From: an uncultured Clostridia bacterium
GTDB taxonomy: Bacteria; Bacillota; Clostridia; Christensenellales; Pumilibacteraceae
Length of the DNA stretch: 64,000 bases
Reading direction: 5' to 3'
NCBI GenBank assembly: GCA_948440265.1
Contig: CAOJOK010000004.1
Location: 19,716 to 83,715 of the forward strand
Part shown: positions 23,966 through 38,517 of the stretch, in pieces
Layout: every line of letters starts with the position of its first letter
How positions within the stretch are numbered: position 1 is the first letter of the stretch
Made by a program: the position numbers and the translations under genes
The notes under the pieces: model-generated
What the model saw: the letters and a program-made list of their open reading frames with translations, nothing else
What the model was told of the DNA's origin: nothing
The model's database searches: none

Positions 23966-26470
23966 TTACTCTTCGACGTCTTCTTCCACTTCGGGCTCGG
24001 GTGCGGCGACTGCCACGCAGACTACGCTTCCCTGTCCTTTGAGTTTCATTATGCGGACGCCCTGCGTGTCCCTGCTGATTTTGGAAATTTCCTTGGCTCT
24101 CATTCTGATTATGATACCGTTGTCCGCAATCAACATCAAGTCGTCGTCGGGGTTTATCTGTTTCAAGTTTACCAGACGTCCCGTCTTCTGCGTGAAGATA
24201 CCTGCCTTTATGCCCTTGCCTGCGCGCGACTGCAAACGGTAATCGTTAAGGTCGGTACGCTTGCCGTAACCGTACTGCGATACCGTTATGATTTCGTGTC
24301 CCGGCTTTATGACGGTCATATCCACGACTTCTTCGTCGTCCGTTATCTTCATCGCTCTCACGCCGCGGGTGTCTCTGCCCATAACGCGAACGTCGTCTTC
24401 GGCAAAACGTATGCACTTGCCGGAGGAGGACGCAATCAATATCTCGTCTCTGCCGTTGGTCTGCTGAACGCCGATAAGCTCGTCGTCTTCGGCAAGCTTG
24501 ATAGCTATTTTGCCCACCTTTCTTATCGAAACGAATTCCGAAAGCGACGTCTTTTTAATCATACCGCGTTTCGTAGCCATTATGAGATTGCCGAGATAGT
24601 TGTCTTCTTCTATCCTTATGACGGCGTTGACTTTTTCTCCGTCTTCGAGATTCAACAGATTGACAATGGCTCTGCCACGCGCCGTCTTTTCCGCTTCTGG
24701 CACTTCGTATGCCTTTATCGCGTACACCTTGCCGAAGTTTGTGAAGAACAGCAAATCGTCGTGCGTGCAGGTGACGAACATTGTTTCCACGAAGTCTTCT
24801 TCTTTTGGCTTGTGCGCGGTCACGCCTTTGCCGCCGCGGTGCTGTGTGCGGTATTCCGATTTCGGCAGACGCTTCACATAACCGAAGTGCGTCATAGAAA
24901 TGACCACGTCTTCTCTTTCAATCAAGTCGCCGATATCTATCTCGTCATAGTCGACGCAGATTTCCGTTCTTCTCGGCACGCCGTATTTGTTCTTGATTTC
25001 TTCGAGCTCGTTCTTGACGATTTCCAGCACCCGTTTCGGCGAAGCTATTATGCTCTTTAAATCGGCGATGAGCAGCTGCAGCTGCGCCAAGTCGTTCTTT
25101 ATCGATTCGATTTCCAGGCTCGTCAATCTCTGCAAGCGCATTTCGAGAATGGCGTTTGCCTGTTTATCGGACAGGTAGAATTCCGCCATCAATTTTTCCG
25201 CCGCTTCGAATTTATCACGGCTGCTCTTGATTATCTTTATTACCTTATCGATATTCGTGAGCGCTTTGACAAGACCTTCCAAGATATGCTCGCGTTCCTG
25301 AGCCTTATCCAAATCGTACTTGGTTCTGCGAAGCACGACTTCCTTTTGATGTTCGAGATAGTGATATAATATCTCTTTTATGTTGAGTATCTTCGGCTCG
25401 CCGTTCACGAGAGCAAGGAAAGTTATACCGCCCGACGTCTGCAAGTTCGTGTGCTTATACAGCGTGTTCAGCACGACCTGCGCCTGAGCGTCTCTCTTTA
25501 TTTCTATGACGATGCGCAAACCGTCTCTGTCGGACTCCTCGTTTATCGCGCTTATGCCTTCCACGCGCTTGTCCTTGACGAGATTTGCCATACTCTTTAT
25601 GAGTTCCGCCTTGTTTACCTGATACGGCAATTCGGTCACGACTATTCTCTGTCTGGGCTGTCCGCCTTCCTTTGTCGTATACTCCTCGATTTCGCACTTG
25701 GAGCGGATAACTACGCCGCCGTGACCGGTGCGGTATGCACAGCGCAAGTTGGCTCTGCCCATTATCGTGCCGCCCGTGGGATAGTCCGGTCCGGGAATGT
25801 AGCCGATTATTTCGTCCACGGTTATGTCGGGATTGTCTATGAGCGCCTGCACGGCGTTTATTACTTCCACCAGGTTGTGCGGCGGTATATTCGTCGCCAT
25901 ACCGACGGCAATACCGTCACTGCCGTTTACAAGCAGGTTCGGGAATCTCGACGGCAAAACGGTGGGCTGCTGCAACGTATCGTCGAAGTTGGGATACCAA
26001 TCGACGGTTTCCTTATCTATATCGCGCAGCATTTCCGACGCTATCTTCGCAAGACGGGCTTCCGTGTAACGCATAGCCGCAGGAGGGTCGCCGTCCACGC
26101 TGCCGAAGTTGCCGTGTCCGTCCACAAGCGGATGATTTATGGAGAAGTCCTGTGCCAAACGCACCAAAGCGTCGTACACGGAGCTGTCGCCGTGGGGATG
26201 ATATTTACCCAAGACGTCACCGACGATACGCGCGCATTTTCTGTGCGGCTTGTCGGAAAACAGGTTGAGTTCGCCCATAGAATACAGTATTCTGCGGTGG
26301 ACGGGTTTTAAGCCGTCGCGAACGTCGGGTATGGCACGGGACACGTTGACCGCCATTGCGTATGCAATGAACGACGTCTTCATCTCGTCCACGACCTGAC
26401 GGCGGACAATCTTGGTTTTATCTACGTGTTTAATCTCGTCATCCGAGAATTTTCTTTTTCTTTCTGCCAT
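23966..26470 (-). CDS. gyrA: DNA gyrase subunit A
   Basis: The DNA-breaking subunit of gyrase. The 834-residue protein has the catalytic tyrosine (Tyr135 in AMRYTEARL), the quinolone-resistance region [10 protein letters not shown] with the wild-type-like Ser96 and Asp100, and a C-terminal beta-pinwheel with the GyrA box region HRGGKGV. The acidic tail ends [10 protein letters not shown]. It begins 12 bases after gyrB, with GAGGTG before the ATG, in the usual gyrB-gyrA order. Confidence 0.97.
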   Translation of the reverse strand: MAERKRKFSDDEIKHVDKTKIVRRQVVDEMKTSFIAYAMAVNVSRAIPDVRDGLKPVHRRILYSMGELNLFSDKPHRKCARIVGDVLGKYHPHGDSSVYDALVRLAQDFSINHPLVDGHGNFGSVDGDPPAAMRYTEARLAKIASEMLRDIDKETVDWYPNFDDTLQQPTVLPSRFPNLLVNGSDGIAVGMATNIPPHNLVEVINAVQALIDNPDITVDEIIGYIPGPDYPTGGTIMGRANLRCAYRTGHGGVVIRSKCEIEEYTTKEGGQPRQRIVVTELPYQVNKAELIKSMANLVKDKRVEGISAINEESDRDGLRIVIEIKRDAQAQVVLNTLYKHTNLQTSGGITFLALVNGEPKILNIKEILYHYLEHQKEVVLRRTKYDLDKAQEREHILEGLVKALTNIDKVIKIIKSSRDKFEAAEKLMAEFYLSDKQANAILEMRLQRLTSLEIESIKNDLAQLQLLIADLKSIIASPKRVLEIVKNELEEIKNKYGVPRRTEICVDYDEIDIGDLIEREDVVISMTHFGYVKRLPKSEYRTQHRGGKGVTAHKPKEEDFVETMFVTCTHDDLLFFTNFGKVYAIKAYEVPEAEKTARGRAIVNLLNLEDGEKVNAVIRIEEDNYLGNLIMATKRGMIKKTSLSEFVSIRKVGKIAIKLAEDDELIGVQQTNGRDEILIASSSGKCIRFAEDDVRVMGRDTRGVRAMKITDDEEVVDMTVIKPGHEIITVSQYGYGKRTDLNDYRLQSRAGKGIKAGIFTQKTGRLVNLKQINPDDDLMLIADNGIIIRMRAKEISKISRDTQGVRIMKLKGQGSVVCVAVAAPEPEVEEDVEE

Positions 26471-26482
26471 TTCACACCTCGA

Positions 26483-28486
<2,004 letters not shown>

Positions 28487-28619
28487 TTATTTTTGTCGTT
28501 ATTTTTTGTATACACGCCATATAACGCCCTTAAACGGGCATACAAGCGGTTAAAGCGTTTTGCGCGACCTGCACTCTATTTCTTCAAACGCGCGTTTAAA
28601 CGCAAATTTTACCTTTATA

Positions 28620-30869
28620 TCATTCGAAAGCTATGCTTATCACTCTCTTGCAGCCGCCTGCCGTCACGGCGAGCAGACGGGACTTGTCTCTGCGGTACGC
28701 AACCACGGTTTCGCCCGTATCTTCGTCGTACACATAGCTTTTCATAAAGGCGAATCTTCCGCCGTATTCGGGGACATAGGTCACGTCTTTTAAAATCACT
28801 CTGCCCCTGTTGTTCATAACTTCTATCGAGCCGTCGGCGGATTTACCCGTCGTCAGTCCTTCCGTCGATTGCAGTTCCGCATATATCTTTCCCAGACGTT
28901 TTCCGTAAAAATCGGCTTGGAAATAGGTCGGTGCATACTCTCCCCTTATATTGTCTCCGTCCACGCTCACAATCACAAAGCCGTCGTGCAGTTCCATTTG
29001 CTTATACGTCGGGGACAGCGTTACTTTGCCGCCGTCGATTATTCCGTAAAGTCCGCTTTGATTGTTTCTGAACACGAAAGTGTTTTCGCCCTTTTCGGTT
29101 ATGACCGCGCCGCCGTCCATTCTGCGTTCGTCAGACACCGACCCGTCGTTTAAGTCGAGCACGGTGAAGCCGTCGGACCGAATTGCCACGGCGTATCTGT
29201 TATAGCGGCTGAATTCGATACTGTCGAACTTTACCGATATCTCTTTATCTTTGGAAACGACTGTCACCTTATCCTTGCCCACCACAAAAAGCTGGGACTG
29301 CGACACGCTTATCGTCTCGCCTTCTCCCACCGTGAAGTTCGTGATTTTATTTCTGTTTTTGTAGAGATTGAAACTGCCGTCGGTCAGTCCTTCCAAAACA
29401 AAGAAATTGCTTTCGTCCGTGCAGTATACGATTTCCACAGTCGAATCGAGTGCGACTTCTATTTCGCCGCGCGGCAATACTATCTTTTTCTTGCCTTCCG
29501 CCGTTTCGGCGTAAGCGGGCAGATAGGCGTCTATCACCTGCGGCGATTTCAAATTGGTTTTTTTGTCTTTGAGGCGGAAGAACGAATCGTATATTTCCGT
29601 CTTCTCGCTTGTCTGCGTTATTATGCGCGATTCGGTTGCGGACTCTTTATTTACGACCTGCTTTACGAATTCCAAACGCTGTACCAGCTTTCCGTTTTCA
29701 TATTCGTAAAGTTTGCCGTCGGCGACAAGACACCGAACGACCGACATATAGTATGCCCTGTTCTTTTCTTTTTCGCGCTTCAATTCATAAAAACCGAAAT
29801 CTTCGGCGCGTATGATATTACATTCGTCGTCCAAAATGTACGTCTTTTCCGTTTCCGAAAGACGGAAGTAGGTTACGCTTCCGCCCGTCAGATTTTCCGT
29901 TGCCGCTCCGCCGACCGTTTCTTTCAACGTACTGCCGTCAAAATAGAACACGCTGCCGCCGTATATCGAATTCACAACAGCGCGATTTCCGTCCGTCAGT
30001 GTAACGGCGGCATCGGACGACGTGGAAAATTCCAGATACCTATATTGATTGGGCACGCCGTGAATATAGACGGCGGAAGCGTTATCGTATCTATGCGACA
30101 CGGCGCGACCGTCGACGACATAGTAATAATCGGCTGCGGAAACTGCGCCGTCTTTCGGAAGCAGTCCGAAAAGAGAAGTGATTTCTCTCAAATCGACACC
30201 GTATGTGCGGCAGTCTTCCCCTTTCTTTACAGTCAGATAGCCGTCCGCGGCATAACAGTTTTCACTCGGAGAAAACGGCAGGTTATACGTCTTATATTCC
30301 TTTGTATCCACCGCGGCAAACTTTCCGTCTTTATCTATATATGCGACATAATAATCGCCGAAAGCGTCGTAGAACTTTTCGAAGTCGGAATATAACAGCG
30401 GCGTTCCCTTAAACTTCTCGCTTTTTCCGTCGCCGTTTTTGACGACAAACTCGCCTTTTTCGGAATCGGTCTTAACCGCCACGCGGCTGAAATAAGACGA
30501 CGGTATGAGCGGCTCGAAATCGCCGCCGAACTCTATTTCCACGGAGCCGTCGGTGTTCACATAACCCCAACCTTTGCCGTCGGTATTTATGAAATAAAAC
30601 CGTCCCTCTCCTGCATATTCGAGCTGTCCGAATGTGCGGGATATGGAATCTCCGCCGCGATATAACTGCCACTTGCCGCCCTTCATAGTTATATAGGCGT
30701 TGTCGTACATAGCGTCGCCGACATAGTCGAACTCCGCACCGTAAACTTCCGTCTTGATGTCGGTATCCAAAAGCGCGAGCGCGATTATCCAAACAATGGC
30801 ACCCATAATGAGCACGAATGCCGCTATTCCGATAACTATTTTAAGTTTAAGCGTCAGCTTTTTCTTCAA
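28620..30869 (-). CDS. Membrane-anchored WG-repeat-like protein
   Basis: A 749-residue protein with one N-terminal membrane helix (residues about 10-33, IVIGIAAFVLIMGAIVWIIA) and a large outer part rich in beta strands. Short WG-type repeats are visible, such as GKGWGYVNTDGSVEI near residue 100 and SGLYGIIDGGKVTLSPTYK near 640, fitting a beta-propeller-like fold. No catalytic motif is seen. The start is TTG 30869, with AAGGAG upstream. The promoter carries a long palindrome, so expression may be controlled. The function is unknown. Confidence 0.75.
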   Translation of the reverse strand: MKKKLTLKLKIVIGIAAFVLIMGAIVWIIALALLDTDIKTEVYGAEFDYVGDAMYDNAYITMKGGKWQLYRGGDSISRTFGQLEYAGEGRFYFINTDGKGWGYVNTDGSVEIEFGGDFEPLIPSSYFSRVAVKTDSEKGEFVVKNGDGKSEKFKGTPLLYSDFEKFYDAFGDYYVAYIDKDGKFAAVDTKEYKTYNLPFSPSENCYAADGYLTVKKGEDCRTYGVDLREITSLFGLLPKDGAVSAADYYYVVDGRAVSHRYDNASAVYIHGVPNQYRYLEFSTSSDAAVTLTDGNRAVVNSIYGGSVFYFDGSTLKETVGGAATENLTGGSVTYFRLSETEKTYILDDECNIIRAEDFGFYELKREKEKNRAYYMSVVRCLVADGKLYEYENGKLVQRLEFVKQVVNKESATESRIITQTSEKTEIYDSFFRLKDKKTNLKSPQVIDAYLPAYAETAEGKKKIVLPRGEIEVALDSTVEIVYCTDESNFFVLEGLTDGSFNLYKNRNKITNFTVGEGETISVSQSQLFVVGKDKVTVVSKDKEISVKFDSIEFSRYNRYAVAIRSDGFTVLDLNDGSVSDERRMDGGAVITEKGENTFVFRNNQSGLYGIIDGGKVTLSPTYKQMELHDGFVIVSVDGDNIRGEYAPTYFQADFYGKRLGKIYAELQSTEGLTTGKSADGSIEVMNNRGRVILKDVTYVPEYGGRFAFMKSYVYDEDTGETVVAYRRDKSRLLAVTAGGCKRVISIAFE

Positions 30870-30951
30870 GACTTCTGCTCCTTAATCTCTTTCAAACCTT
30901 ATGATATTATTGCCTTTTTTAAGTCGAATTTACTTCCAAAAGCCGCAATAA

Positions 30952-31009
30952 ATGTATACGGACAAATTTTCCGTATACATATTTTAGCACAATGCGAAAA
31001 AAATGGCAA
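30952..31009 (-). promoter_or_regulatory. Promoter with 11-base palindrome of the WG-repeat gene
   Basis: On the minus strand TTGCCA (31009-31004) and TAAAAT (30986-30981) are 17 bases apart. Immediately downstream, at the expected transcription start, ATGTATACGGA (30952-30962) and TCCGTATACAT (30970-30980) form a perfect inverted repeat with a seven-base spacer. It is either an operator or a 5' mRNA hairpin. The leader to the start codon is about 110 bases. Confidence 0.6.
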
Positions 31010-31048
31010 GCATTCTATATGCCGACTTTTTCACTTTTGAAATAAGAA

Positions 31049-31073
31049 AACTCCCCGAGGGACTCGGGGAGTT
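31049..31073 (-). terminator. Terminator of the str operon (after tuf)
   Basis: An 11-base perfect stem AACTCCCCGAG/CTCGGGGAGTT with a three-base loop, T-rich on the minus side. Confidence 0.9.
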
Positions 31074-31108
31074 GTTATATTGCATTTTAGTATATAAAGT
31101 TATTTGAC

Positions 31109-32311
31109 TTACTTTATAATCTTGGAAACGACGCCGGAGCCGACCGTTCTGCCGCCTTCGCGGATAGCGAAACGAAGTCCCTGTTCTGCCGCGATGGGTG
31201 CGATAAGTTTCACGGAAATCGTGATGTTGTCGCCGGGCATAACCATTTCCGTTCCCTTCGGAAGCTCTATGGTTCCGGTAACGTCGGTCGTTCTGAAGTA
31301 GAACTGAGGACGGTAGCCGTTGAAGAACGGAGTGTGACGTCCGCCTTCTTCCTTTTTAAGGACGTAAATCTGACCTTCGAACTCGGTGTGCGGCGTGATG
31401 CTGCCGGGTTTTGCGATAACCTGTCCGCGCTCGATTTCTTTCTTGTCTACGCCGCGGAGAAGCACGCCTGCGTTGTCGCCTGCCATTGCCGAATCAAGAG
31501 ACTTTCTGAACATCTCTATACCGGTAACGACGGAGCTTCTCGTTGCCTTGATACCTACGATTTCGACGGGGTCGCCGACCTTTATCTGTCCGCGCTCTAC
31601 TCTGCCGGTTGCAACGGTGCCGCGGCCGGTAATCGTGAACACGTCTTCGACAGGCATAAGGAAGGGCTTGTCGGTGTCGCGCTGAGGGTCGGGAATCCAC
31701 TTATCGACTGCGCTCATAAGCTCGAATATGCACTTGCATTCTGCGCCGTCCACGTTGCCGTTGGAAGCAGCTTCGAGAGCTTTGACCGCGCTGCCGCGGA
31801 TTATCGGGGTGTCGTCGCCGGGGAACTCATACTGCGTCAAAAGGTCTCTGATTTCCATTTCGACGAGGTCCAAAAGTTCGGGGTCGTCCACAAGGTCGGT
31901 CTTGTTCATAAACACTACAATCTTGGGCACACCGACCTGACGGGCAAGCAGAATGTGCTCGCGGGTCTGGGGCATCGGGCCGTCCGTTGCCGCAACGACA
32001 AGGATTGCGCCGTCCATCTGAGCCGCACCGGTTATCATATTCTTGACATAGTCGGCGTGGCCCGGGCAGTCAACGTGAGCATAGTGACGGTTTTCCGTCT
32101 CGTACTCTACGTGAGCCGTGTTTATCGTGATACCTCTTGCCTTTTCCTCGGGCGCGGAGTCGATTTGGTCGTACCTCATCTTCTGCGAAAGACCCTTGGA
32201 AGCCAGCGTCATTGTGATAGCCGCAGTCAAGGTGGTCTTGCCGTGGTCGACGTGACCGATAGTACCTATGTTAACGTGCGGTTTGCTTCTGTCGAATTTA
32301 GCTTTTGCCAT
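31109..32311 (-). CDS. tuf: Elongation factor Tu
   Basis: Delivers aminoacyl-tRNA to the ribosome. The 400-residue GTPase has the P-loop [30 protein letters not shown] and the C-terminal barrel ending [10 protein letters not shown]. It is the last gene of the rpsL-rpsG-fusA-tuf operon. GGAGG stands before the ATG. Confidence 0.98.
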   Translation of the reverse strand: MAKAKFDRSKPHVNIGTIGHVDHGKTTLTAAITMTLASKGLSQKMRYDQIDSAPEEKARGITINTAHVEYETENRHYAHVDCPGHADYVKNMITGAAQMDGAILVVAATDGPMPQTREHILLARQVGVPKIVVFMNKTDLVDDPELLDLVEMEIRDLLTQYEFPGDDTPIIRGSAVKALEAASNGNVDGAECKCIFELMSAVDKWIPDPQRDTDKPFLMPVEDVFTITGRGTVATGRVERGQIKVGDPVEIVGIKATRSSVVTGIEMFRKSLDSAMAGDNAGVLLRGVDKKEIERGQVIAKPGSITPHTEFEGQIYVLKKEEGGRHTPFFNGYRPQFYFRTTDVTGTIELPKGTEMVMPGDNITISVKLIAPIAAEQGLRFAIREGGRTVGSGVVSKIIK

Positions 32312-32428
32312 ACTATTTTTGATTCCTCCATTAAAATCTTTTTTGATATTATCGGGTTTTCAAGAGTCCCGCTCTCATATTATAACTGATTTTTACAAAT
32401 AAGACAACCGTTTTGCGGCGAAAATATT

Positions 32429-34543
<2,115 letters not shown>

Positions 34544-34561
34544 AATTTTGTTTCCTCTGAC

Positions 34562-35032
34562 TTACCAACGGTAATGAGCAAACGCTCTGTTCGCTTCCGC
34601 CATTTTGTGCATTTCTTCCTTGCGACGTATTGCGCTTCCCGCATTGTTGTAGGCGTCCATTATCTCGCCTGCCATACGTTCCGCCATAGTCTTTTCGCTG
34701 CGCTTTCTCGCAAACGCCACCATCCAGCGGATTGCCAGCGTCTGACGACGGTCGGGGCGTATCTCGATGGGCACCTGATAGGTGCTGCCGCCCACTCTGC
34801 GAGCCTTGACTTCCAACACCGGCTTTATGTTCTCCAAAGCCTGCGTGAACACGTCCATAGGTTCCAAACTCATTTTGTCTTTTACGATATCGAAAGCCCC
34901 GTACACTATCTGCTGCGCCGTGCCTTTTTTGCCGTCCAGCATTACCTGATTGACGAGCTTCGTGATAACCTTGCTGTTATACACGGGGTCGGGCAGAACG
35001 TCGCGCTTGGGGACACCGTTTCTTCTCGGCAT
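34562..35032 (-). CDS. rpsG: 30S ribosomal protein S7
   Basis: A primary 16S rRNA-binding protein of the small-subunit head. The 156-residue sequence begins [16 protein letters not shown] and holds the conserved [16 protein letters not shown] and [18 protein letters not shown]. It ends AFAHYRW, the usual length. In many bacteria S7 also represses its own operon. AAAGGAG precedes the ATG. Confidence 0.98.
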   Translation of the reverse strand: MPRRNGVPKRDVLPDPVYNSKVITKLVNQVMLDGKKGTAQQIVYGAFDIVKDKMSLEPMDVFTQALENIKPVLEVKARRVGGSTYQVPIEIRPDRRQTLAIRWMVAFARKRSEKTMAERMAGEIMDAYNNAGSAIRRKEEMHKMAEANRAFAHYRW

Positions 35033-35087
35033 AATAATATCTCCTTTATTGAATTTTTCCGTAACGTATTTTTACCGATTTAATACA

Positions 35088-35459
35088 TTACTTTGCGCGT
35101 TTTGCACCGTACTTCGAGCGGGACTGCTTGCGCTTTGCGACACCTGCGGTATCCAACGCGCCGCGTATGATATGATATCTTACGCCGGGCAAATCCTTCA
35201 CTCTGCCGCCACGAATAAGCACGACGCTGTGTTCCTGCAAATTGTGTCCGATTCCCGGAATGTAAACAGTGCCTTCCATCTTGTTCACAAGACGTACTCT
35301 GGCAATTTTCCGAAGCGCCGAGTTGGGCTTTTTCGGAGTGGTCGTCGTCACCGAAAGACATACGCCGCGCTTTTGCGGGTTACCTTCGAGAATGGGGCTC
35401 AAAGACTTGAACTCGATTTTCTCGCGGCCTTTTCTGATTAACTGGTTAATCGTAGGCAT
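35088..35459 (-). CDS. rpsL: 30S ribosomal protein S12
   Basis: The decoding-centre protein of the small subunit. The 123-residue protein starts [13 protein letters not shown]; the longer in-frame extension to 35555 lies upstream of the AAAGGAGG ribosome binding site and is not translated. [13 protein letters not shown] and the [13 protein letters not shown] loop hold the lysines where streptomycin resistance mutations occur, and both look wild type. It is the first gene of the str operon. Confidence 0.97.
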   Translation of the reverse strand: MPTINQLIRKGREKIEFKSLSPILEGNPQKRGVCLSVTTTTPKKPNSALRKIARVRLVNKMEGTVYIPGIGHNLQEHSVVLIRGGRVKDLPGVRYHIIRGALDTAGVAKRKQSRSKYGAKRAK

Positions 35460-35622
35460 TATTACTCTACCTCCTTTTAGTAGTTTGCCCCCGCATTCAT
35501 TCGAAGCCGCCTGTTTCGGCAAGACCCTATGTCCGCCGAAAGCGCGCGCTTTCAATAAAGCGAGTTTTGATTTTCTCCGCCTGTTTTCGGCGCAGAAAAT
35601 CTACGTGTAGAATTTACACGCA
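35460..35622 (-). promoter_or_regulatory. Long structured leader of the rpsL operon
   Basis: About 160 bases of untranslated leader. It has a 16-base perfect palindrome, GAAAGCGCGCGCTTTC (35538-35553), and on each side of it a copy of CCGCCTGTTTCGG (35507-35519 and, with one extra T, 35577-35590). A small GTGTA/TACAC stem stands near the 5' end. The arrangement suggests an RNA target for autoregulation by a ribosomal protein, but the binding protein is unknown. Confidence 0.5.
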
Positions 35623-35628
35623 TTCGTG

Positions 35629-35658
35629 ATTATACTACTTTTACGCAAGGCTTGTCAA
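35629..35658 (-). promoter_or_regulatory. Promoter of the str operon
   Basis: On the minus strand TTGACA (35658-35653) and TATAAT (35634-35629) are 18 bases apart, both perfect hexamers. Confidence 0.85.
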
Positions 35659-35700
35659 GCGATTGCGGCAAATTGATTTCAAGCAATTTGAGCGGCATAC

Positions 35701-35795
35701 GAAAAGCCCTCCCGTCGCTGTGACAAGGAGGACTTTCCGCAAAGATAGGAAACTAATGAGGTTGCCTATATGATACTATACAAATGTGATAGGCG
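35701..35795 (-). repeat. Terminator plus possible intergenic repeat element
   Basis: On the minus strand AAAGTCCTCC pairs with GGAGGGCTTT and a short T run follows (35738-35701), giving the terminator of the histidine kinase operon. Next to it, GCCTAT (35764-35769) and ATAGGC (about 35790-35795) face each other. The compact design, with a CCGTCGCTGTGACAAGG core, recalls small repeated elements found between genes in gut Firmicutes, but repetition cannot be tested in this window. Between 35796 and 35836 I see only T-rich sequence. Confidence 0.45.
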
Positions 35796-35836
35796 TATGA
35801 TAAAAAGGCGAAAGCTGTTTGTTTTTTTCGGAAAGA

Positions 35837-37435
35837 TTATTCTTTCTTTTGTTCAGTCTTTATTCGGTCTTTGGCTTTCGGCTCCTTCCTGCGGCGCTTT
35901 TTCTGCGGCGTCGGTTCGGGCGCCTGTTCGACAAACTTTTCCAGCTCGAACCAGAACGTCGTGCCGCTCTCTTTGCCATCGGCATTGTCTTCCGTGACGC
36001 TGTCCACGCCGTATACGGCGCCGTGCTTTTCCAAAATACTCTTGACAATCGGCAAGCCGAGACCCGTGCCGACGGTCGTCCGCTTGGTCTGATTGGCGCG
36101 GTAGTATCTGTCCCACACGGCTTCGATTTCTTCGGGGGCTATCCCCTTGCCCCTGTCGGAAACTTCTATGCGCACCGTCTTTTCCTTTTCCGTCACGCCG
36201 ACGGTTATCTTCTTTATTTCGCGGCTGTAATTCATCGCGTTGCTTATCAGGTTGTACAGCGCCTGTTCTATTCTCTTTCCGTCGCACAGCGCGTCCGACT
36301 TGCATACTATATTGCTTTCGAACTCGAAGCCGTTCTGCTCACCCATTGCCGAAAAGCGTCCGACGACGGTTTCGGCAAGTCTGGCGACGTCCGTTCTGCC
36401 GATATTGTATTCGGCGGTGTCCGCCTGCAATTTGCTCAATTCCAAAATGTCGCCCACAAGCAGCGTCAGTCTGTCCGCTTCGTCCATAATTATCTGCGCG
36501 TGCTTTTCTCTCTTTTCTTTATCTTCTCCCGATATGTCGCGAATCATTTCGGCATACGCCCTGACCATTGTCAGCGGCGTGCGCAAATCGTGGGATACGT
36601 TGGCAAAAAAGTCTCTGCGCATCGCTTCCGTTTTGCCGATTTCTTCCGTCGCATAGTTAAGCGTGTCGGCAAGCTCGTCGATTTCCGTCCAGCCGTTGCC
36701 CGTAAAGCGCACAGAATAGTCGCCCTTGCCCAGCTTTCTCGCGCCCTTGGAAAACTCCGATATCGGTCGGCTTATCGTGCGGCTGAAAGTCAACGCAAGC
36801 GCCATACTGACGAACATACACAGCACGGTTACTATGATAAGCTGATTGCGCAAGACCGCAACGGTGGCGTCTGCTTTCGACAGCGGCTTTAATATGCACA
36901 GACAAAGTTCGCCGCCTTTTTGCGACGTCGTCAAAGCTCCGTACACTATGAACTCGCCGTGGTATTCCGCCGAAACGGTATAGACGCTGCCCGCCTCGCT
37001 TACCTTGGACTTGAACTCGTGCGAATTTACTATTTCATCGAAAAGGCCGCGGTCCATCTGCTCGTGGTCCTTGGAACCGTTTGCATTTGCATAATAGCTT
37101 GGAAGACCCGTCTTTCTGTCGAAAAAGAACGCCGAGAAACCGCCGCTTATCGCGCTGACGCGCAATTTCTCCTGAAAGTCGTCTTCATCGAGCTCGCACA
37201 CGTCGACTTTGAGTTTGTCCCCGACGCGCTTCACTTCGCTTTTGCTCATATCGTTCAGACCTGCGGTATAAAACACGACCTGCGCCACCCACAGTATGAC
37301 GAGAGTCAGTGCGGTCAAAGCGACGAAGCTCAACCACATTCTAAACTGGATACTTTTCAACCCCAGCACGTCGCCGTCCGACTTCGACGGTTTGACTACG
37401 GGAATTCCCGATTCTTTTTCCTTTTCCGCGACCAC
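35837..37435 (-). CDS. Sensor histidine kinase
   Basis: A 532-residue membrane kinase. Transmembrane helix 1 (about 33-58) and helix 2 (about 196-218) enclose an extracellular sensor region, and a HAMP domain follows. The phospho-acceptor is the His of NVSHDLRTPL, then the N-box LISNAMNYS, DRGKGI and GTGLGLPIV. A Lys/Arg/Glu-rich tail of about 30 residues ends the protein. The start codon is GTG without a clear ribosome binding site; it begins eight bases after the response regulator, so coupled translation is likely. Confidence 0.93.
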   Translation of the reverse strand: MVAEKEKESGIPVVKPSKSDGDVLGLKSIQFRMWLSFVALTALTLVILWVAQVVFYTAGLNDMSKSEVKRVGDKLKVDVCELDEDDFQEKLRVSAISGGFSAFFFDRKTGLPSYYANANGSKDHEQMDRGLFDEIVNSHEFKSKVSEAGSVYTVSAEYHGEFIVYGALTTSQKGGELCLCILKPLSKADATVAVLRNQLIIVTVLCMFVSMALALTFSRTISRPISEFSKGARKLGKGDYSVRFTGNGWTEIDELADTLNYATEEIGKTEAMRRDFFANVSHDLRTPLTMVRAYAEMIRDISGEDKEKREKHAQIIMDEADRLTLLVGDILELSKLQADTAEYNIGRTDVARLAETVVGRFSAMGEQNGFEFESNIVCKSDALCDGKRIEQALYNLISNAMNYSREIKKITVGVTEKEKTVRIEVSDRGKGIAPEEIEAVWDRYYRANQTKRTTVGTGLGLPIVKSILEKHGAVYGVDSVTEDNADGKESGTTFWFELEKFVEQAPEPTPQKKRRRKEPKAKDRIKTEQKKE

Positions 37436-37442
37436 CTGCGAA

Positions 37443-38102
37443 TTAAAGCTCCAACTTATAGCCCAAGCCGCGCAAAGTCACAATCTTGTCGCGGTATTTG
37501 CCGAGAGAGGCGCGCAGCATTTTTATATGCGTATCCACCGTTCTGTCGTCGCCGTAAAAGTCGTAACCCCAGACCTCGCTCAACAGTTTTTCTCTCGACA
37601 CGGCTATGCCCGCGTTATCGGCAAGATAGAACAGCAGTTCGTATTCTTTCGGAGTCATTTCGGCTTTTGCGCCGTCCACATATACGTTTCTGCCCGCCTT
37701 GTCTATCACGAGCCCGTCGGACACTATCTTGCCCTTGCTCACTTTTCCGCGTTTTAAAATCGCGCCGATTCTCGCCATAACTTCTTTGGGCGAAAAGGGT
37801 TTCGTCACATAGTCGTCCACGCCCATTTCGAATCCGAAAAGTTTGTCGTATTCTTCGACGCGCGCCGAAAGCATAATGACGGGGGTGTCCTTTTTCTTGC
37901 GTATTTCCTTGACCGCGGAAAAGCCGTCCAGCTTCGGCATCATCACGTCCATAATAATCACGTCGTAATCGTTTGCCAATGCTTTCTGCACGGCCTCCAT
38001 TCCGTCCACCGCTTCCGCACATTCATAACCCTCGAACTTGGCGTACTCGGCAATTACGGAGCGAATCATTTCTTCGTCGTCGGCAATCAATATCTTCGTC
38101 AC
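37443..38102 (-). CDS. Response regulator, OmpR/PhoB family
   Basis: A 219-residue regulator with receiver domain residues 1-120 (phospho-acceptor Asp52 in IIMDVMMPKLDG, acidic pair Asp8/Asp9, Lys of VTKPFSPKE) and a C-terminal winged helix (MTPKEYELLFYLADN, VDTHIKMLRASLG, LRGLGYKLEL). The start is GTG 38102 with GGAGG upstream. It is the partner of the kinase downstream and follows the Rrf2 gene by 24 bases. The target genes are unknown. Confidence 0.95.
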   Translation of the reverse strand: MTKILIADDEEMIRSVIAEYAKFEGYECAEAVDGMEAVQKALANDYDVIIMDVMMPKLDGFSAVKEIRKKKDTPVIMLSARVEEYDKLFGFEMGVDDYVTKPFSPKEVMARIGAILKRGKVSKGKIVSDGLVIDKAGRNVYVDGAKAEMTPKEYELLFYLADNAGIAVSREKLLSEVWGYDFYGDDRTVDTHIKMLRASLGKYRDKIVTLRGLGYKLEL

Positions 38103-38126
38103 AAATCCATCCTCCTTTGTTCGGCA

Positions 38127-38486
38127 CTATTTTTCTTCCATCAAATCCGCCACCGTAAACCCGTCTATGACGGCGGCAACGGCTTTTTCCAGCTTTTTTA
38201 TCGCAACGCTTTCGTCGGCGCTCTTTTTCGGCGACCCGTCCATAAGCCGCAGTACATCGCCGACGCGATAGTTGTCGGGCGGCAAAACGAGCCGATAGCC
38301 GCCGCGGCTGCCGCGCTCGCTCGTCACGAAGCCTGCGCGTTTCAATATGCTCATAATCTGCTCGGCGTATTTATCGGAAATTTGTCTGCGCCGCGCAATC
38401 GCGCTCACGGAAACCGGTCTGTCCCTGTGTTCGGCAAGGTCGGTCATTATCTCCAACGCGTATCGGCTTTTGGAAGAAAGGGTCAT
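38127..38486 (-). CDS. Rrf2-family transcriptional regulator without cluster cysteines
   Basis: A 119-residue winged-helix regulator with the Rrf2 opening LSSKSRYALEIMTDLAEH and RQISDKYAEQIMSILKRAGFV, then SERGSRGGYRL. The three cysteines that hold the Fe-S cluster in IscR/NsrR are all missing (no Cys anywhere). It should therefore sense something other than Fe-S status, like CymR, which acts with CysK in bacilli. A strong promoter and AGGAG precede it. Confidence 0.92.
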   Translation of the reverse strand: MTLSSKSRYALEIMTDLAEHRDRPVSVSAIARRRQISDKYAEQIMSILKRAGFVTSERGSRGGYRLVLPPDNYRVGDVLRLMDGSPKKSADESVAIKKLEKAVAAVIDGFTVADLMEEK

Positions 38487-38517
38487 AGCGTGCCGTCTCC
38501 TGTATTTCCTACCTGCA

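Noticed and set aside
26131..26190. Fluoroquinolone resistance change in the gyrA QRDR
   Set aside because: Ser96 and Asp100 (E. coli 83 and 87 positions) are the susceptible-type residues.
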